A stretch of 44,393 nt of DNA from an uncultured Spirochaetota bacterium (lineage in GTDB: Bacteria > Spirochaetota > Spirochaetia > Treponematales > Rectinemataceae): NCBI GenBank assembly GCA_903821875.1, contig CAIJMU010000161.1, positions 1 through 44,393 of the forward strand. Direction: 5' to 3'. A program made the translations under genes and the position numbers. The notes below the pieces were generated by a model. It did not search any database, was not told the DNA's origin, and was given only the letters and a program-made list of their open reading frames with translations. Numbering within the stretch: the stretch's first letter is position 1; every line of letters starts with the position of its first letter. Positions 1 to 7,691 of the stretch are shown here, one piece after another.

Positions 1-2
1 AT

Positions 3-548
3 CAGGTCGAGGCCATGACGATGGGCGATAAGATCGTTGTCATGCGCGATGGCAAGGTCAATCAGATCGGCTCCCCCCTTTATCTATACAATCACCCAAT
101 CAACAAATTTGTCGCGGGATTCATCGGTTCCCCGCCCATGAACTTCCTCAAGGTCAAGGTGATCGAGGAGGGCGGCAAGGTCATGGTCGACGAGGGCTCC
201 TTCAAGCTCACTCCCGCTCCCGACCACGTGTCGCTTCTCAAACCCTATGTCGGCAAGGAAGTCTCCTTCGGGATCCGCCCTGAGGACATCCCCTGCGTCG
301 AGGGCGGCTCCCAAGCCACCGACTACGGCGTGATCGGAGCGAAGGTCACCGTCGTCGAACCCCTGGGCGCTGAAATCCACCTCTACGCCACCACGCCCAC
401 CCAGTCGATGGTCGCCCGTGTTCCCCCAAGCCACATCTTCAAGATAGGCGATTCCGTCCACTTTACGCCCGTCATGGAGAAGGCCCGCTACTTCGACCGC
501 GACACCGAGCTTTCCATCCTCCCGGTAAAGTGGGACGAAAAAGCGTAA
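3..548 (+). CDS. Sugar ABC transporter ATP-binding protein, UgpC/MalK type (5' end outside window)
   Basis: This is the C-terminal part of an ATP-binding subunit that powers import of sugars, oligosaccharides or glycerol-3-phosphate. The frame is open from base 3 and begins QVEAMTMGDKIVVMRDG, the run just after the H-loop in the MalK/UgpC/MsmX family. It continues with the typical Q-x-G-x-P-x-x-x-Y segment (QIGSPLYLYNHP) and VAGFIGSPPMN, then a TOBE-type regulatory domain containing FGIRPEDI. The Walker A, Walker B and signature motifs lie upstream of the window. No permease or binding-protein gene is visible, so the substrate cannot be given. A strong hairpin follows the stop, so this is probably the last gene of its unit. 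Confidence 0.92.
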   Translation, partial: QVEAMTMGDKIVVMRDGKVNQIGSPLYLYNHPINKFVAGFIGSPPMNFLKVKVIEEGGKVMVDEGSFKLTPAPDHVSLLKPYVGKEVSFGIRPEDIPCVEGGSQATDYGVIGAKVTVVEPLGAEIHLYATTPTQSMVARVPPSHIFKIGDSVHFTPVMEKARYFDRDTELSILPVKWDEKA

Positions 549-602
549 AACTCCAGACGCCGCAGGGCGTTGACAGTTCCATGCCTGCACTGTCAGGCAT
601 GC

Positions 603-627
603 GGGGCCCGCGCGTTGCGCGGGCCCC
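603..627 (+). terminator. Terminator-like hairpin after the ABC ATPase gene
   Basis: GGGGCCCGCGC (603-613) pairs perfectly with GCGCGGGCCCC (617-627) around a 3-nt loop, an 11-bp all-GC stem. The tail (GTCATAT) is not T-rich, so the U-tract is weak. A second inverted repeat, ATGCCTG/CAGGCAT (581-587/594-600), lies just upstream. The position between the ABC gene and the next promoter supports a terminator. Confidence 0.6.
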
Positions 628-660
628 GTCATATCAAGGCAGGAGCGACTGTGCTTGCCC

Positions 661-689
661 TTGTCCAGTCATCCCGCCTCCCGTATAGT
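661..689 (+). promoter_or_regulatory. Sigma-70 promoter placed for leaderless transcription of the MCP-like gene
   Basis: A -35 box TTGTCC (661-666), a 17-bp spacer and a -10 box TATAGT (684-689). Only seven bases separate the -10 box from the ATG at 697, so transcription should start at or within a base or two of the start codon. No Shine-Dalgarno sequence is present. Confidence 0.5.
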
Positions 690-696
690 GTTGCGG

Positions 697-2448
697 ATGT
701 TGAATGATCTTGAAGCAAGGATATGTTCCCTCATCGATTCCATAAAGGATATCGGTCGCGAGGGTGAAGAAGTCTACTTGGGCATGGGACGCCTGTTCCC
801 GGCCATGATGGTCGAGGCGGATCGATCCTGTCTGGTCGGCGAACAGGGACTCACTGGATTCGAAGGCAAGGATGCCCTTCGCGATGGCCGTAGCCTTGAC
901 GAGATGAACTCCTTCGCCACCGAGTCCTGCAGCTTTTTCAAGAAGTTGCACGATCACGACGAAGACTTCCTCGACCGGATCAACGAGAGCATCGAAAAAC
1001 TTTCGGCCCTCGATGGACTGATCCAGGGCGTCCGCTCCGATTCCGAGGAGATGGAGATCATCTCCCTCAATGCGATGACTGTAGCCCTCAAGTCGGGCTC
1101 GGCAGGCAAGGCCTTCTCGGTCATCACTGATGAGCTCAAGCGCCTGTCCTCCCAGACCATCCTCCTCACCGAGACCATCACGGGCCGGGGCACGTCCCTG
1201 CTTGAGTTCTTTGGTCGTCTTCGCGACACGCTTTTGGAGCTTGACCATTTCCAGGACCAGTTCTTCGGCGAGCTTGAGCAGGGCCTATCCGCCTCGTTTT
1301 CGAGCCATCGTTCCGATCTCGCAGAAATCAGAAGCTTCCTCTCGGGGCTCCTTGTCGAGGCCAGGGAGGTCAAGGAACCTATCCAGGCCATCCTGGCGGA
1401 GTTCGGGAACCGCAACCCCGCATACCGCTCCCTTGCCCATGTTGCCTACTCGCTCGCCGAAGCTCAGACACTGCCAGGATCCGGGGCCACGGGGGATTAC
1501 GCGTTAGTCGATGATCAGCTTCCCTACCTTGCGTCCGTAGCCCGGCTTTCGGCCAAGCTGCTCACGCGTACCATCGACGAGCTCGAAACAAGTTCCAAGA
1601 TTTTCCAGGGCGGCATTGATGGGGTCGACCTGAGGATTTCCGCCATCGAAGAGCGACGGGCCAGGTTTTCAACGACAGTCACTGGAACAGGGGAGGCGGG
1701 CTTTGGAGTCAGCTCCGCTGGCGACTTCAGCGCCGGGGCAGCCCGCTACCTCGATTTCAAGAAGCGTGTTATCACCATGGCACGACGCCTGGCCGAGCAG
1801 GTGCGGGAACTTGAGAATTCCTTCAAGGGCCTTTCTTCCCTCCTTTCGCGGTTCAAGAACATCGTCGTTGCCTCGCGCATCGAAATTGCCAAAAACCGGT
1901 CCCTCGGCAGCGTGACCACTACAGTGATGGGCATGGTCACCCTCACAGGCCGCATCGAAGCGGATGTTTCAGGCGCCATGACCACGACGAAGGACTTCAT
2001 CAAGATCGCCATGGTGGCGATCGATGAATATGCCGAAAGTGCGAGCGATTCCGGGGGGCAGCTTCGGGCCCCCAGCATTGATCGGCGTGCTGCTGGCCGC
2101 AATTCTAGCCCTGGCAGGTCCGGGCGAGCTGGGACAGGGACTGTCAACGCTACCTTGGATATCCTTGCTGAGGACATGCTTTCCCTCGAGGAAAAGCGGA
2201 GTTCGACACAAAGTGCACTTGGCTCCTTTTTCCTCTTCACTCCGGAATTCCTGGAATACACCAGCGAGTCGCGGATGCAGAGGGAAGCGCTTCTCAGGCT
2301 GTTGCCGCGACTTCAGGAACTGAGGGGAGAATTGCTCAGCCTGGCTTCGGACGTTTCAGCTTCCCTTGGAAGTACAGTCGTTCCTGAGATCCACTCGCAG
2401 CGCCAGAAGGATATGATCCAGAAACTTGCGAACCTATCCAGCGCTTAG
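697..2448 (+). CDS. Soluble methyl-accepting chemotaxis-like signalling protein
   Basis: This 583-aa protein has no membrane segment and is largely predicted helical. Residues about 117-162 (EEMEIISLNAMTVALKSGSA, then GKAFSVITDELKRLSSQT) match the hairpin tip of MCP signalling domains, where ISLNA-x-x-A, G-x-x-G-x-x-F and V-x-x-E-V-x-x-L are the usual anchors. The match is divergent: the LKSGSAGKAF stretch replaces the canonical ARAGEAGRGF. The rest is coiled-coil-like helix, with a low-complexity polar linker near residues 455-480. The frame is open further upstream (to 655), but ATG 697 is chosen because the promoter at 661-689 would exclude an earlier start. It may be a cytoplasmic chemoreceptor or a non-chemotactic relative; CheA/CheW binding cannot be judged. 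Confidence 0.7.
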   Translation: MLNDLEARICSLIDSIKDIGREGEEVYLGMGRLFPAMMVEADRSCLVGEQGLTGFEGKDALRDGRSLDEMNSFATESCSFFKKLHDHDEDFLDRINESIEKLSALDGLIQGVRSDSEEMEIISLNAMTVALKSGSAGKAFSVITDELKRLSSQTILLTETITGRGTSLLEFFGRLRDTLLELDHFQDQFFGELEQGLSASFSSHRSDLAEIRSFLSGLLVEAREVKEPIQAILAEFGNRNPAYRSLAHVAYSLAEAQTLPGSGATGDYALVDDQLPYLASVARLSAKLLTRTIDELETSSKIFQGGIDGVDLRISAIEERRARFSTTVTGTGEAGFGVSSAGDFSAGAARYLDFKKRVITMARRLAEQVRELENSFKGLSSLLSRFKNIVVASRIEIAKNRSLGSVTTTVMGMVTLTGRIEADVSGAMTTTKDFIKIAMVAIDEYAESASDSGGQLRAPSIDRRAAGRNSSPGRSGRAGTGTVNATLDILAEDMLSLEEKRSSTQSALGSFFLFTPEFLEYTSESRMQREALLRLLPRLQELRGELLSLASDVSASLGSTVVPEIHSQRQKDMIQKLANLSSA

Positions 2449-2543
2449 GCTGTCGGAGGGATCCCTGATTTCAAGACCGGGAAAGGTCCGAGGGGTGGCG
2501 CACTGCAGCTGTCCTAGACCGGCTTTCCCCAGAGCCCTCCCGA

Positions 2544-2573
2544 TTGACCTGCGCCCTCCTTTCAGGATATGAA
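2544..2573 (+). promoter_or_regulatory. Promoter of the rpsP operon
   Basis: TTGACC (2544-2549), an 18-bp spacer and TATGAA (2568-2573). Transcription would begin near 2580, giving a leader of about 125 nt before rpsP. The leader can fold: GGGTTTTCC (2593-2601) pairs with GGAAAACCC (2643-2651), and a second stem of GGCGG/CCGCC (2658-2662/2681-2685) with inner GGGC/GCCC (2664-2667/2673-2676) sits just before the ribosome-binding site. Confidence 0.5.
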
Positions 2574-2706
2574 ATTGCCTTCACCCCGCTCCGGGTTTTC
2601 CGTCCGGGGGCCGATCCGATTGGCGGAACGGCGCAGTCGTAAGGAAAACCCAATCCAGGCGGAGGGCAGAATGCCCCTCGCCGCCAGCTCCCAGGAGGAC
2701 AGAGAT

Positions 2707-2958
2707 ATGGCAGTAAAGATGAGACTCAAGCGCTTCGGTTCCAAGATGCGGCCCTTTTATCGCATTGTCATCATGGATTCCCGCACGCCCCGCGATGGTC
2801 GCACGATCGAGGAGATCGGCCTCTACCACCCCATTGAGGTGGAGGGCAAGCAGATCACGATCGACGAGGCCAAGGCCAAGGAGTGGCTCGCCAAGGGCGC
2901 CCAGCCCACCGACACGGTGCGCGGCCTCCTCAACCAGAAGGGCATCCACGTCAAATAG
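2707..2958 (+). CDS. rpsP: 30S ribosomal protein S16
   Basis: Small-subunit ribosomal protein of 83 aa, the usual length. It begins [20 protein letters not shown], close to the bacterial S16 consensus (M-x-V-x-I-R-L-x-R-x-G-x-K-x-x-P-x-Y-R-I), and carries the conserved DSRTPRDGR and EEIGLYHP motifs. The frame is open upstream, but ATG 2707 is preceded by CAGGAGGA and gives the canonical N terminus. It is the first gene of the operon; khpA follows 81 bases downstream. This rpsP-khpA-rimM-trmD-rplS order is widely conserved in bacteria. Confidence 0.97.
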   Translation: MAVKMRLKRFGSKMRPFYRIVIMDSRTPRDGRTIEEIGLYHPIEVEGKQITIDEAKAKEWLAKGAQPTDTVRGLLNQKGIHVK

Positions 2959-3039
2959 GCTTTTCATGGAAGATCCGGATCGCTACAGGGCAGTTGCTGC
3001 TACTGCGCTCTCGCTCTTCCCCTCCCTAAGGAGATTCCA

Positions 3040-3273
3040 GTGGAACGCGATCTCGTTGAATACATAGCAAAGTCCCTGGTTGATGATCCCCAGGCCGTGA
3101 CAATCAATGTCATCGAGCAGGAACGGGCTACCATCCTCGAACTGCGCGTCGCCCAGGAGGATGTCGGCAAGGTGATCGGCAAGCATGGTCGCATCGCAAA
3201 GGCCATCCGCACCATCCTGTCAGCATCCTCAACCGCCTCGGGCAAGCGCGTCAGCCTCGAGATCCTCGACTGA
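3040..3273 (+). CDS. khpA: KH-domain RNA-binding protein KhpA (YlqC family)
   Basis: Single KH-domain protein of 77 aa starting at GTG 3040, after TAAGGAGA. The RNA-binding GxxG loop is visible as VIGKHGRIAKAIRT (GKHG, residues 47-50), preceded by the N-terminal helix LVEYIAKSLVDDPQAV typical of KhpA/YlqC. The family binds RNA, in some bacteria together with KhpB, and affects cell division and ribosome-related processes. Its stop codon overlaps the rimM start (TGATG), a sign of translational coupling. Confidence 0.93.
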   Translation: MERDLVEYIAKSLVDDPQAVTINVIEQERATILELRVAQEDVGKVIGKHGRIAKAIRTILSASSTASGKRVSLEILD

Positions 3274-4073
3274 TGCCCAAACCCGGGAGCGATCGCGCCC
3301 CCGGTAAAAAAACCGGAGGGCCGAACCGCAGCGCGGAGCGGCCCTCCGGTTTTTCTGGCGGCCGCGAAGAGGCCGCCCCATCCAAGCCGAACCGCAGCGC
3401 CCAGCGGCCCTCCGGTTTTTCTGGCGGCCGCGAAGAGGCCGCCGAGACTACGCCCTGGCGTAGGGCGGCCTTGGCCATCGAGCGGGACCGCGAGCGAGCC
3501 GCGAAGCGGGCGGATGCAGCTGGAGCGACCCCGGCGCCCCAGATCATCCCGAAGCGGAGGGACGATGGCCGCTTTGTAATAGGCCGCCTCGGAGCGCCCC
3601 ACGGAGTCCACGGAGACCTTCGGGTGCATTCGTATTCTGGCGAGACCAGCCACTTTATGGCACTGAAAATCGTGGAACTCGTGCGCGAGGGGGAGGCTCC
3701 CCTCCGTCTTGCGCTAACCCACGTGGATGCCGATGACAGCGGACTGGTTATGGCCTTCGAAGGCCATGGCACACCCGAGCTCGCGGAACGCCTCGTAGGC
3801 CGGGAGATCCTCGTTGACCGAAAGGCTGGGGCGCCCCTCGAAGCCGATCAGTGGTACATAGCCGACCTGATCGGCCTTGAGCTTGTCGATCCTTCCTCAA
3901 CCGAGAGCTACGGCCGGGTGCTCGCGATCTGTGAGGGTGGGGCTGATCCCCTCCTTGAGATCGACCGTGGTTCTTCGGGGACCGTTCTCATCCCCTTCCG
4001 ACGCGAATTCATAGGCGATATCGACCTTCAATCCAGGCACCTTGTGCTCCTCGCTCCCTGGATACTCGAGTGA
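3273..4073 (+). CDS. rimM: 16S rRNA processing protein RimM with a repeat-bearing N-terminal extension
   Basis: RimM assists maturation of the 30S head and binds S19. The core begins near residue 100 with RFVIGRLGAPHGVHGDLRV, the RimM N-terminal signature. The PRC-like half follows (ADQWYIADLIGLELVD, then GRVLAICEGGADPLLEI, and IPFRREFIGDID). Total length is 266 aa against about 170 usually. The extra 98 residues contain two copies of a 19-residue unit (PNRSAERPSGFSGGREEAA, residues 17-35 and 39-57), encoded by a palindromic DNA repeat. ATG 3273 overlaps the khpA stop, which supports the long form; an in-frame TTG at 3471 would remove the repeats but has no clear ribosome-binding site. The gene ends overlapping the GTG of trmD. 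Confidence 0.93.
   Translation: MPKPGSDRAPGKKTGGPNRSAERPSGFSGGREEAAPSKPNRSAQRPSGFSGGREEAAETTPWRRAALAIERDRERAAKRADAAGATPAPQIIPKRRDDGRFVIGRLGAPHGVHGDLRVHSYSGETSHFMALKIVELVREGEAPLRLALTHVDADDSGLVMAFEGHGTPELAERLVGREILVDRKAGAPLEADQWYIADLIGLELVDPSSTESYGRVLAICEGGADPLLEIDRGSSGTVLIPFRREFIGDIDLQSRHLVLLAPWILE
3308..3354 (+). repeat. Perfect 15-bp inverted repeat inside rimM, terminator-like
   Basis: AAAAACCGGAGGGCC (3308-3322) pairs perfectly with GGCCCTCCGGTTTTT (3340-3354). The 17-nt loop can itself fold (CCGC/GCGG, 3326-3329/3333-3336). A GC-rich stem ending in five T residues has the form of an intrinsic terminator, yet it lies within the open frame of rimM, ahead of trmD and rplS. Confidence 0.85.
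3321..3443 (+). repeat. Two tandem copies of a 57-bp palindromic unit (66-bp period)
   Basis: The copies at 3321-3377 and 3387-3443 differ at two bases. Each ends in a second inverted repeat, GGCGGCC/GGCCGCC (3357-3363/3371-3377 in copy 1). The unit length is a multiple of three and both copies are translated in the rimM frame. The design resembles in-frame palindromic elements such as those of Rickettsia, but no sequence relationship is claimed. Confidence 0.8.
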
Positions 4074-4840
4074 AGATCACCATCCTCTCGCTCTTCCCAG
4101 AAATCCTTTCTGGCTTCTTCGAAAGCTCGATCATGAAACGGGCTGTAGAGAGGAACCTCGTGGAATACGAGCTCGTCGATATCAGGGACTATGCGACCGA
4201 CAGGCATCGCAAGTGCGATGACGAGGTCTATGGTGGTGGAGCAGGCATGCTCATGCTCCCGGGGCCGCTGGGGATGGCCCTCGACGCAGCGGGGGCCGGC
4301 GAGGCGCGGACCGTCTTCATGACACCCTCGGGGCGGCTCCTCAACCAGGCCCTGGCACGCGACCTTTCGACTGAGGCACGGCTCATCCTGATCTGTGGGC
4401 GCTACGAGGGGATCGACCAACGCATCGTTGACAAGTTTGTCGATGATGAGGTTTCCATCGGCGACTATGTGCTTTCAAGCGGCGAGGTGGCGGCGATGGT
4501 CCTCGTCGATGCGGTGTACCGCCTGATTCCGGGCGTGATTTCGGGCGAGAGCCTTGCGGAAGAGAGTTTCTCGGGCTCGGCCGGTGACTCGCATGATACG
4601 GGGCCTTTGGGCCCCAGCCTTCTGGAATATCCCCAGTATACACGCCCCGCCGATTATGCTACCATGAAAGTCCCTGATGTACTCACATCGGGACATCACG
4701 CGAAGATCCTTCGATGGCGGCTCAAGGAACAGCTCAGGAAAACCTTGGCTTACCGCCCCGAACTCCTCGCCACCGGGGGCCTTCCCAAGGAAGCCCTCGA
4801 CCTGCTCAGGGAAATAAGCACCGAAGGGGGAGAAACATGA
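4070..4840 (+). CDS. trmD: tRNA (guanine-37-N1)-methyltransferase TrmD
   Basis: Methylates G37 next to the anticodon using S-adenosylmethionine, which prevents +1 frameshifting. The 256-aa protein is of normal length. SPOUT-knot signatures are all present: [11 protein letters not shown] at the N terminus, [60 protein letters not shown] and the C-terminal [18 protein letters not shown]. The start is GTG 4070, overlapping the rimM stop (GTGA); the end overlaps the rplS start (ATGA). Canonical TrmD usually has SGGE where this protein has SSGE, a minor change. Confidence 0.97.
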   Translation: MKITILSLFPEILSGFFESSIMKRAVERNLVEYELVDIRDYATDRHRKCDDEVYGGGAGMLMLPGPLGMALDAAGAGEARTVFMTPSGRLLNQALARDLSTEARLILICGRYEGIDQRIVDKFVDDEVSIGDYVLSSGEVAAMVLVDAVYRLIPGVISGESLAEESFSGSAGDSHDTGPLGPSLLEYPQYTRPADYATMKVPDVLTSGHHAKILRWRLKEQLRKTLAYRPELLATGGLPKEALDLLREISTEGGET

Positions 4841-5220
4841 ACCTCATCCAGAAGATCCAGGCTCCGCAACTCAAGCCTGGCGCGGAGAACTTCAAGGTTG
4901 GCGACACCATCAAGGTCCACTTCAAGATCATCGAGGGCAAGACTGAACGAGTCCAGATCTATGAAGGCCTCTGCATCGCGATGAAGAATGCTGGCCTTGG
5001 CCGAACCTTCATGGTCCGCAAGAACTCCTACGGAGTCGGTGTCGAGCGTGTGTTCCCCATGAACTCCCCCCGTGTCGAGAAGGTCGAAGTCGTCAAGGCT
5101 GGCCGTGTACGACGTGCCAAGCTCTACTATATCCGCACCAAGATCGGCAAGGCTGCCAAGATCAAGGAACTCCTGCCCACTCGCAAGGTAGAAGCCAAGG
5201 CGGCTGTTGCCAAAGCCTGA
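4837..5220 (+). CDS. rplS: 50S ribosomal protein L19
   Basis: Large-subunit protein of 127 aa located at the subunit interface. ATG 4837, behind GGGAGAAAC, gives [13 protein letters not shown], matching L19. The core is clear: [49 protein letters not shown] and the C-terminal [21 protein letters not shown]. The C-terminal tail is slightly extended and rich in A and K. It ends five bases before the next open frame, so the operon continues. Confidence 0.97.
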   Translation: MNLIQKIQAPQLKPGAENFKVGDTIKVHFKIIEGKTERVQIYEGLCIAMKNAGLGRTFMVRKNSYGVGVERVFPMNSPRVEKVEVVKAGRVRRAKLYYIRTKIGKAAKIKELLPTRKVEAKAAVAKA

Positions 5221-5225
5221 GTCAC

Positions 5226-6290
5226 ATGCCGACTATCGGTACGACGGGGCCAGGCGCTGTGCCTCTCCGTCGAGGCGATGGCCGTGAATCGATTACCCTA
5301 AGCGCCGGTTCCGGAATTCCCTTCCGGGCTGGCGTTTCTGTATTGGCTCGGGTGGTCGGACAGGCGGCAGACGGACAGACCCTGCTCAGGGTTCGCGGAT
5401 CCGAGTTTCCGGTGCCAACGACCAAGCAGCTTCCAATCGGCTCCCTCGTCTGGCTCCGAATGGCGACTCCAGCGGAGTTTCCTGGTAGCAAGACCACGAT
5501 GGCCCTTTACCCGCCATCACCATTACCATCAGGATTTGCTGCACGCCTGCTCCTGAGCCTTGGAATGGGCCAGGACGCTTCGGGAATCGCTGCTGCAGAA
5601 GCCTGGCTGTCCCGTGGCCTTGTTCCCGATGCCTCAGGCCTCGCACGGGTGAGGCGAGCAGTGGCTGCGGGGATTCCCGGCGAAGAACGGGAGCGGGCCG
5701 CAATGGCCTGCAGGCTCGAAGCCAAGGGGCTCGGGGCTACTCCCGAAGCTGTCGACAGGCTGCTTGCGATCGAGAGCGGAAGGGATAGTGAAGGCAGGAG
5801 CGACGAGGATTTCAGGCGGGCTGATGGCGGCGATGATGCGCACGACTCCCTGCTCACAGAGCTGGCAGCGATGTTGGCACTGCTCTGTTCCCGCAGGGAT
5901 GGGGACTCTGCACTCCTGGGCCTGTTCAATCAGCTGCATGCTTCAGAGCCTGATGTGCTCGTTCCCTTTAGTTTCCAGCTTGGATCAATTGCTTTCAAGG
6001 GAAGCTTTCGCTTACACTTAAAGAGGATGTCGAGGGTTCCTGCATCGATGGAGGGGCGGTTTACCGTATTTCCGGAGGGCAGTTCTCCTGAGGGCGGAAC
6101 CCTCTGGGGTTTTTCTCTCACTGTGCGCGCAGGCGCGGCTAACCTGCTTCGCATCCAGCCGCCGCATGATGGGCGGGTCCGCGATTGGCTCAGACTCGGA
6201 ACTTCTTTGGCGGCTTCGGGTTGCGAATTGATGGTAATGGAGTCTGAGCGAGGGATTCCTTTCATTCCTGGAGTGGATACCAGTGCCTGA
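5226..6290 (+). CDS. Uncharacterised protein, possibly FliK-like in its C-terminal half
   Basis: A 354-aa protein with no signal peptide or obvious membrane segment. The N-terminal 80 residues form a beta-rich region (AGVSVLARVVGQAADGQTLLRV). A helical middle contains LLSLGMGQDASGIAAAEAWL. The last 110 residues (VPFSFQLGSIAFKGSFRLHL, then LWGFSLTVRAGAANLLRIQP and WLRLGTSLAASGCELMVM) resemble the C-terminal fold of flagellar hook-length proteins (FliK/YlqG-like). The link is an inference, strengthened because the next gene, overlapping by 8 bases, encodes the FlhB C-terminal domain that FliK contacts. B. subtilis has a comparable ylqG-ylqH pair downstream of rplS. Start ATG 5226 is the first in frame after rplS; no strong ribosome-binding site is seen. 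Confidence 0.6.
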   Translation: MPTIGTTGPGAVPLRRGDGRESITLSAGSGIPFRAGVSVLARVVGQAADGQTLLRVRGSEFPVPTTKQLPIGSLVWLRMATPAEFPGSKTTMALYPPSPLPSGFAARLLLSLGMGQDASGIAAAEAWLSRGLVPDASGLARVRRAVAAGIPGEERERAAMACRLEAKGLGATPEAVDRLLAIESGRDSEGRSDEDFRRADGGDDAHDSLLTELAAMLALLCSRRDGDSALLGLFNQLHASEPDVLVPFSFQLGSIAFKGSFRLHLKRMSRVPASMEGRFTVFPEGSSPEGGTLWGFSLTVRAGAANLLRIQPPHDGRVRDWLRLGTSLAASGCELMVMESERGIPFIPGVDTSA

Positions 6291-6552
6291 GCGAGGGTTG
6301 AAGCGGCGCGACAGGGCGGTGGCCCTTCGGTACAATGCCAATGTTCCAGCCCCCTTCGTCGTGGCGAAGGCAGAGGGGCGCATGGCGGAATCCATGGTGA
6401 GGATGGCTTCTGAATGCGGAGTTCCAGTTGTCAGCCATGAAGCTTGTGCAGATCTGCTTTTTCCCCTCGATCTTGGAACCTGCGTGCCCCCAGGGATGTA
6501 TGAAGTTGTCGCAAAAGTTTTCGCCTGGATTCAGGCTGCAGAGGAACCATGA
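6283..6552 (+). CDS. FlhB C-terminal-domain-like small protein (YlqH/FlhX type)
   Basis: An 89-aa protein equivalent to the cytoplasmic C-terminal piece of the flagellar export protein FlhB. AVALRYNANVPAPFVVAKAE matches the post-cleavage part of FlhB, followed by MASECGVPVVSHEACADLLF and DLGTCVPPGMYEVVAKVFAW, the usual helices. It lacks the membrane domain and the NPTH self-cleavage motif; the chain begins about where FlhB-C starts after cleavage. Such stand-alone copies can modulate the export gate in some bacteria. The start is GTG 6283, overlapping the upstream stop; GTG 6319 is an alternative. The end overlaps the HD-GYP gene by four bases. Confidence 0.85.
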   Translation: MPERGLKRRDRAVALRYNANVPAPFVVAKAEGRMAESMVRMASECGVPVVSHEACADLLFPLDLGTCVPPGMYEVVAKVFAWIQAAEEP

Positions 6553-7691
6553 AGAATCGTATCGCGCTGGCTGACATCAAGCCAGGTTCGATGTGGAGCG
6601 AAGATGTCCATGTCGATGAGACCAACCTCCTCGTGCCAGCCAACGTTGCAGTCCGGCAAAAGGATCTCGACATCCTCAAGCGCTGGGGTGTAGTCCATGT
6701 CATGACCGAGGGAGACCTCGTCAGCGCCAAGCCAGCATCTACGGCCCCAAGCGCCTCCGACACCATATCGCGCACCCAGTTCGCCGGCTCCCGGGATCTC
6801 TATCGCCGCTATATAGATCTCGTCGATCGGCTCGACAAGGTTTTTGACCAGGTCAAGAAGGGCGAATCGGTCGATCCGAAATCCATCGACCAGATTACCC
6901 AGGCTGTACTGACCCTTGTGCGCGAGGAATACCAAGTAGCGCTTACAGCGATTCTAGGATCAGCAGTGCAGGAAGACAGTCTTGCCCGTTCGGGCATCAA
7001 CATAGCCATTCTGGCGGTTGTCATGGGGCAGACCCTCAAGTTACCGCCCTACCGGCTTTCCTATCTGGCAACTGGAGCCCTCCTCCATGATGCCGGGATG
7101 CTCCGAATTCCCGATGACATCGCCAAGAAAAGAGGAAAGCTCACGGAGGAGGAGGGACAGAAGGTCCGGGCCCATCCCCTCCTGTCATACCGCGTCATTA
7201 CAAAGGAACTCCTGTATCCAGATGATGTGGGGCTGATAGGGCTCCAGCATCACGAGCGCTGGGACGGCGAGGGCTATCCCCGCAAGAACTCAGCCAACGA
7301 CATCGACGTGCTGGCACGCATTGTCTCGGTCGCGGATGCCTTTGAGGCCATGGTGAGCAAGAAATCCTATCGCCATTCCATGATCGGATACGCCGCGATG
7401 AAGACCCTCCTTTTGGACAATGCACGGCGCTTCGATCCCGACATCCTCAAGGCCTTCATCAAGAGCATGGGTATCTTCCCCCTTGGATCCATCGTGCTCC
7501 TGAACAGCGCTGCCATCGCCCGTGTCATAGAGACCCACCCCGAAGCGCCGCTCAGGCCCAAGCTCAGGATCATCGTCGATGAGTTCGGCCATCACAGCGA
7601 GGGTGAGTCAGGCGAAATCATCGACCTCCTGACCGAAAAAACAGTCTTCATTGCACGCGCCCTCGATTCCAGCGAGCTAGCCGCTACGTGA
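6549..7691 (+). CDS. HD-GYP domain protein with a degenerate metal site
   Basis: HD-GYP proteins normally hydrolyse cyclic di-GMP. This 380-aa protein has an N-terminal DUF3391-like region (residues 1-60, IALADIKPGSMWSEDVHVDE), a helical linker, and an HD-GYP core: ALLHDAGMLRIP (HD at 180-181), HHERWDGEGYP (234-244), IVSVADAFEAM (D263) and SYRHS. Two positions depart from the consensus: the first metal-binding histidine, expected near 148, is serine (ARSGINIA), and the HD-x-GK motif reads HDAGM. It may be a c-di-GMP binder rather than an enzyme. It overlaps its neighbours on both sides (ATGA and GTGA), tying it to the FlhB-like gene and yraN. Confidence 0.9.
   Translation: MKNRIALADIKPGSMWSEDVHVDETNLLVPANVAVRQKDLDILKRWGVVHVMTEGDLVSAKPASTAPSASDTISRTQFAGSRDLYRRYIDLVDRLDKVFDQVKKGESVDPKSIDQITQAVLTLVREEYQVALTAILGSAVQEDSLARSGINIAILAVVMGQTLKLPPYRLSYLATGALLHDAGMLRIPDDIAKKRGKLTEEEGQKVRAHPLLSYRVITKELLYPDDVGLIGLQHHERWDGEGYPRKNSANDIDVLARIVSVADAFEAMVSKKSYRHSMIGYAAMKTLLLDNARRFDPDILKAFIKSMGIFPLGSIVLLNSAAIARVIETHPEAPLRPKLRIIVDEFGHHSEGESGEIIDLLTEKTVFIARALDSSELAAT

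Noticed and set aside
1746..2261. Reverse frame of 171 aa within the MCP-like gene
   Set aside because: Serine/arginine-rich antisense of a coiled-coil coding region; no start signal.
3000..3653. Reverse open frame of 217 aa over khpA and rimM
   Set aside because: It mirrors the palindromic repeat and the rimM start; the forward genes are clear.
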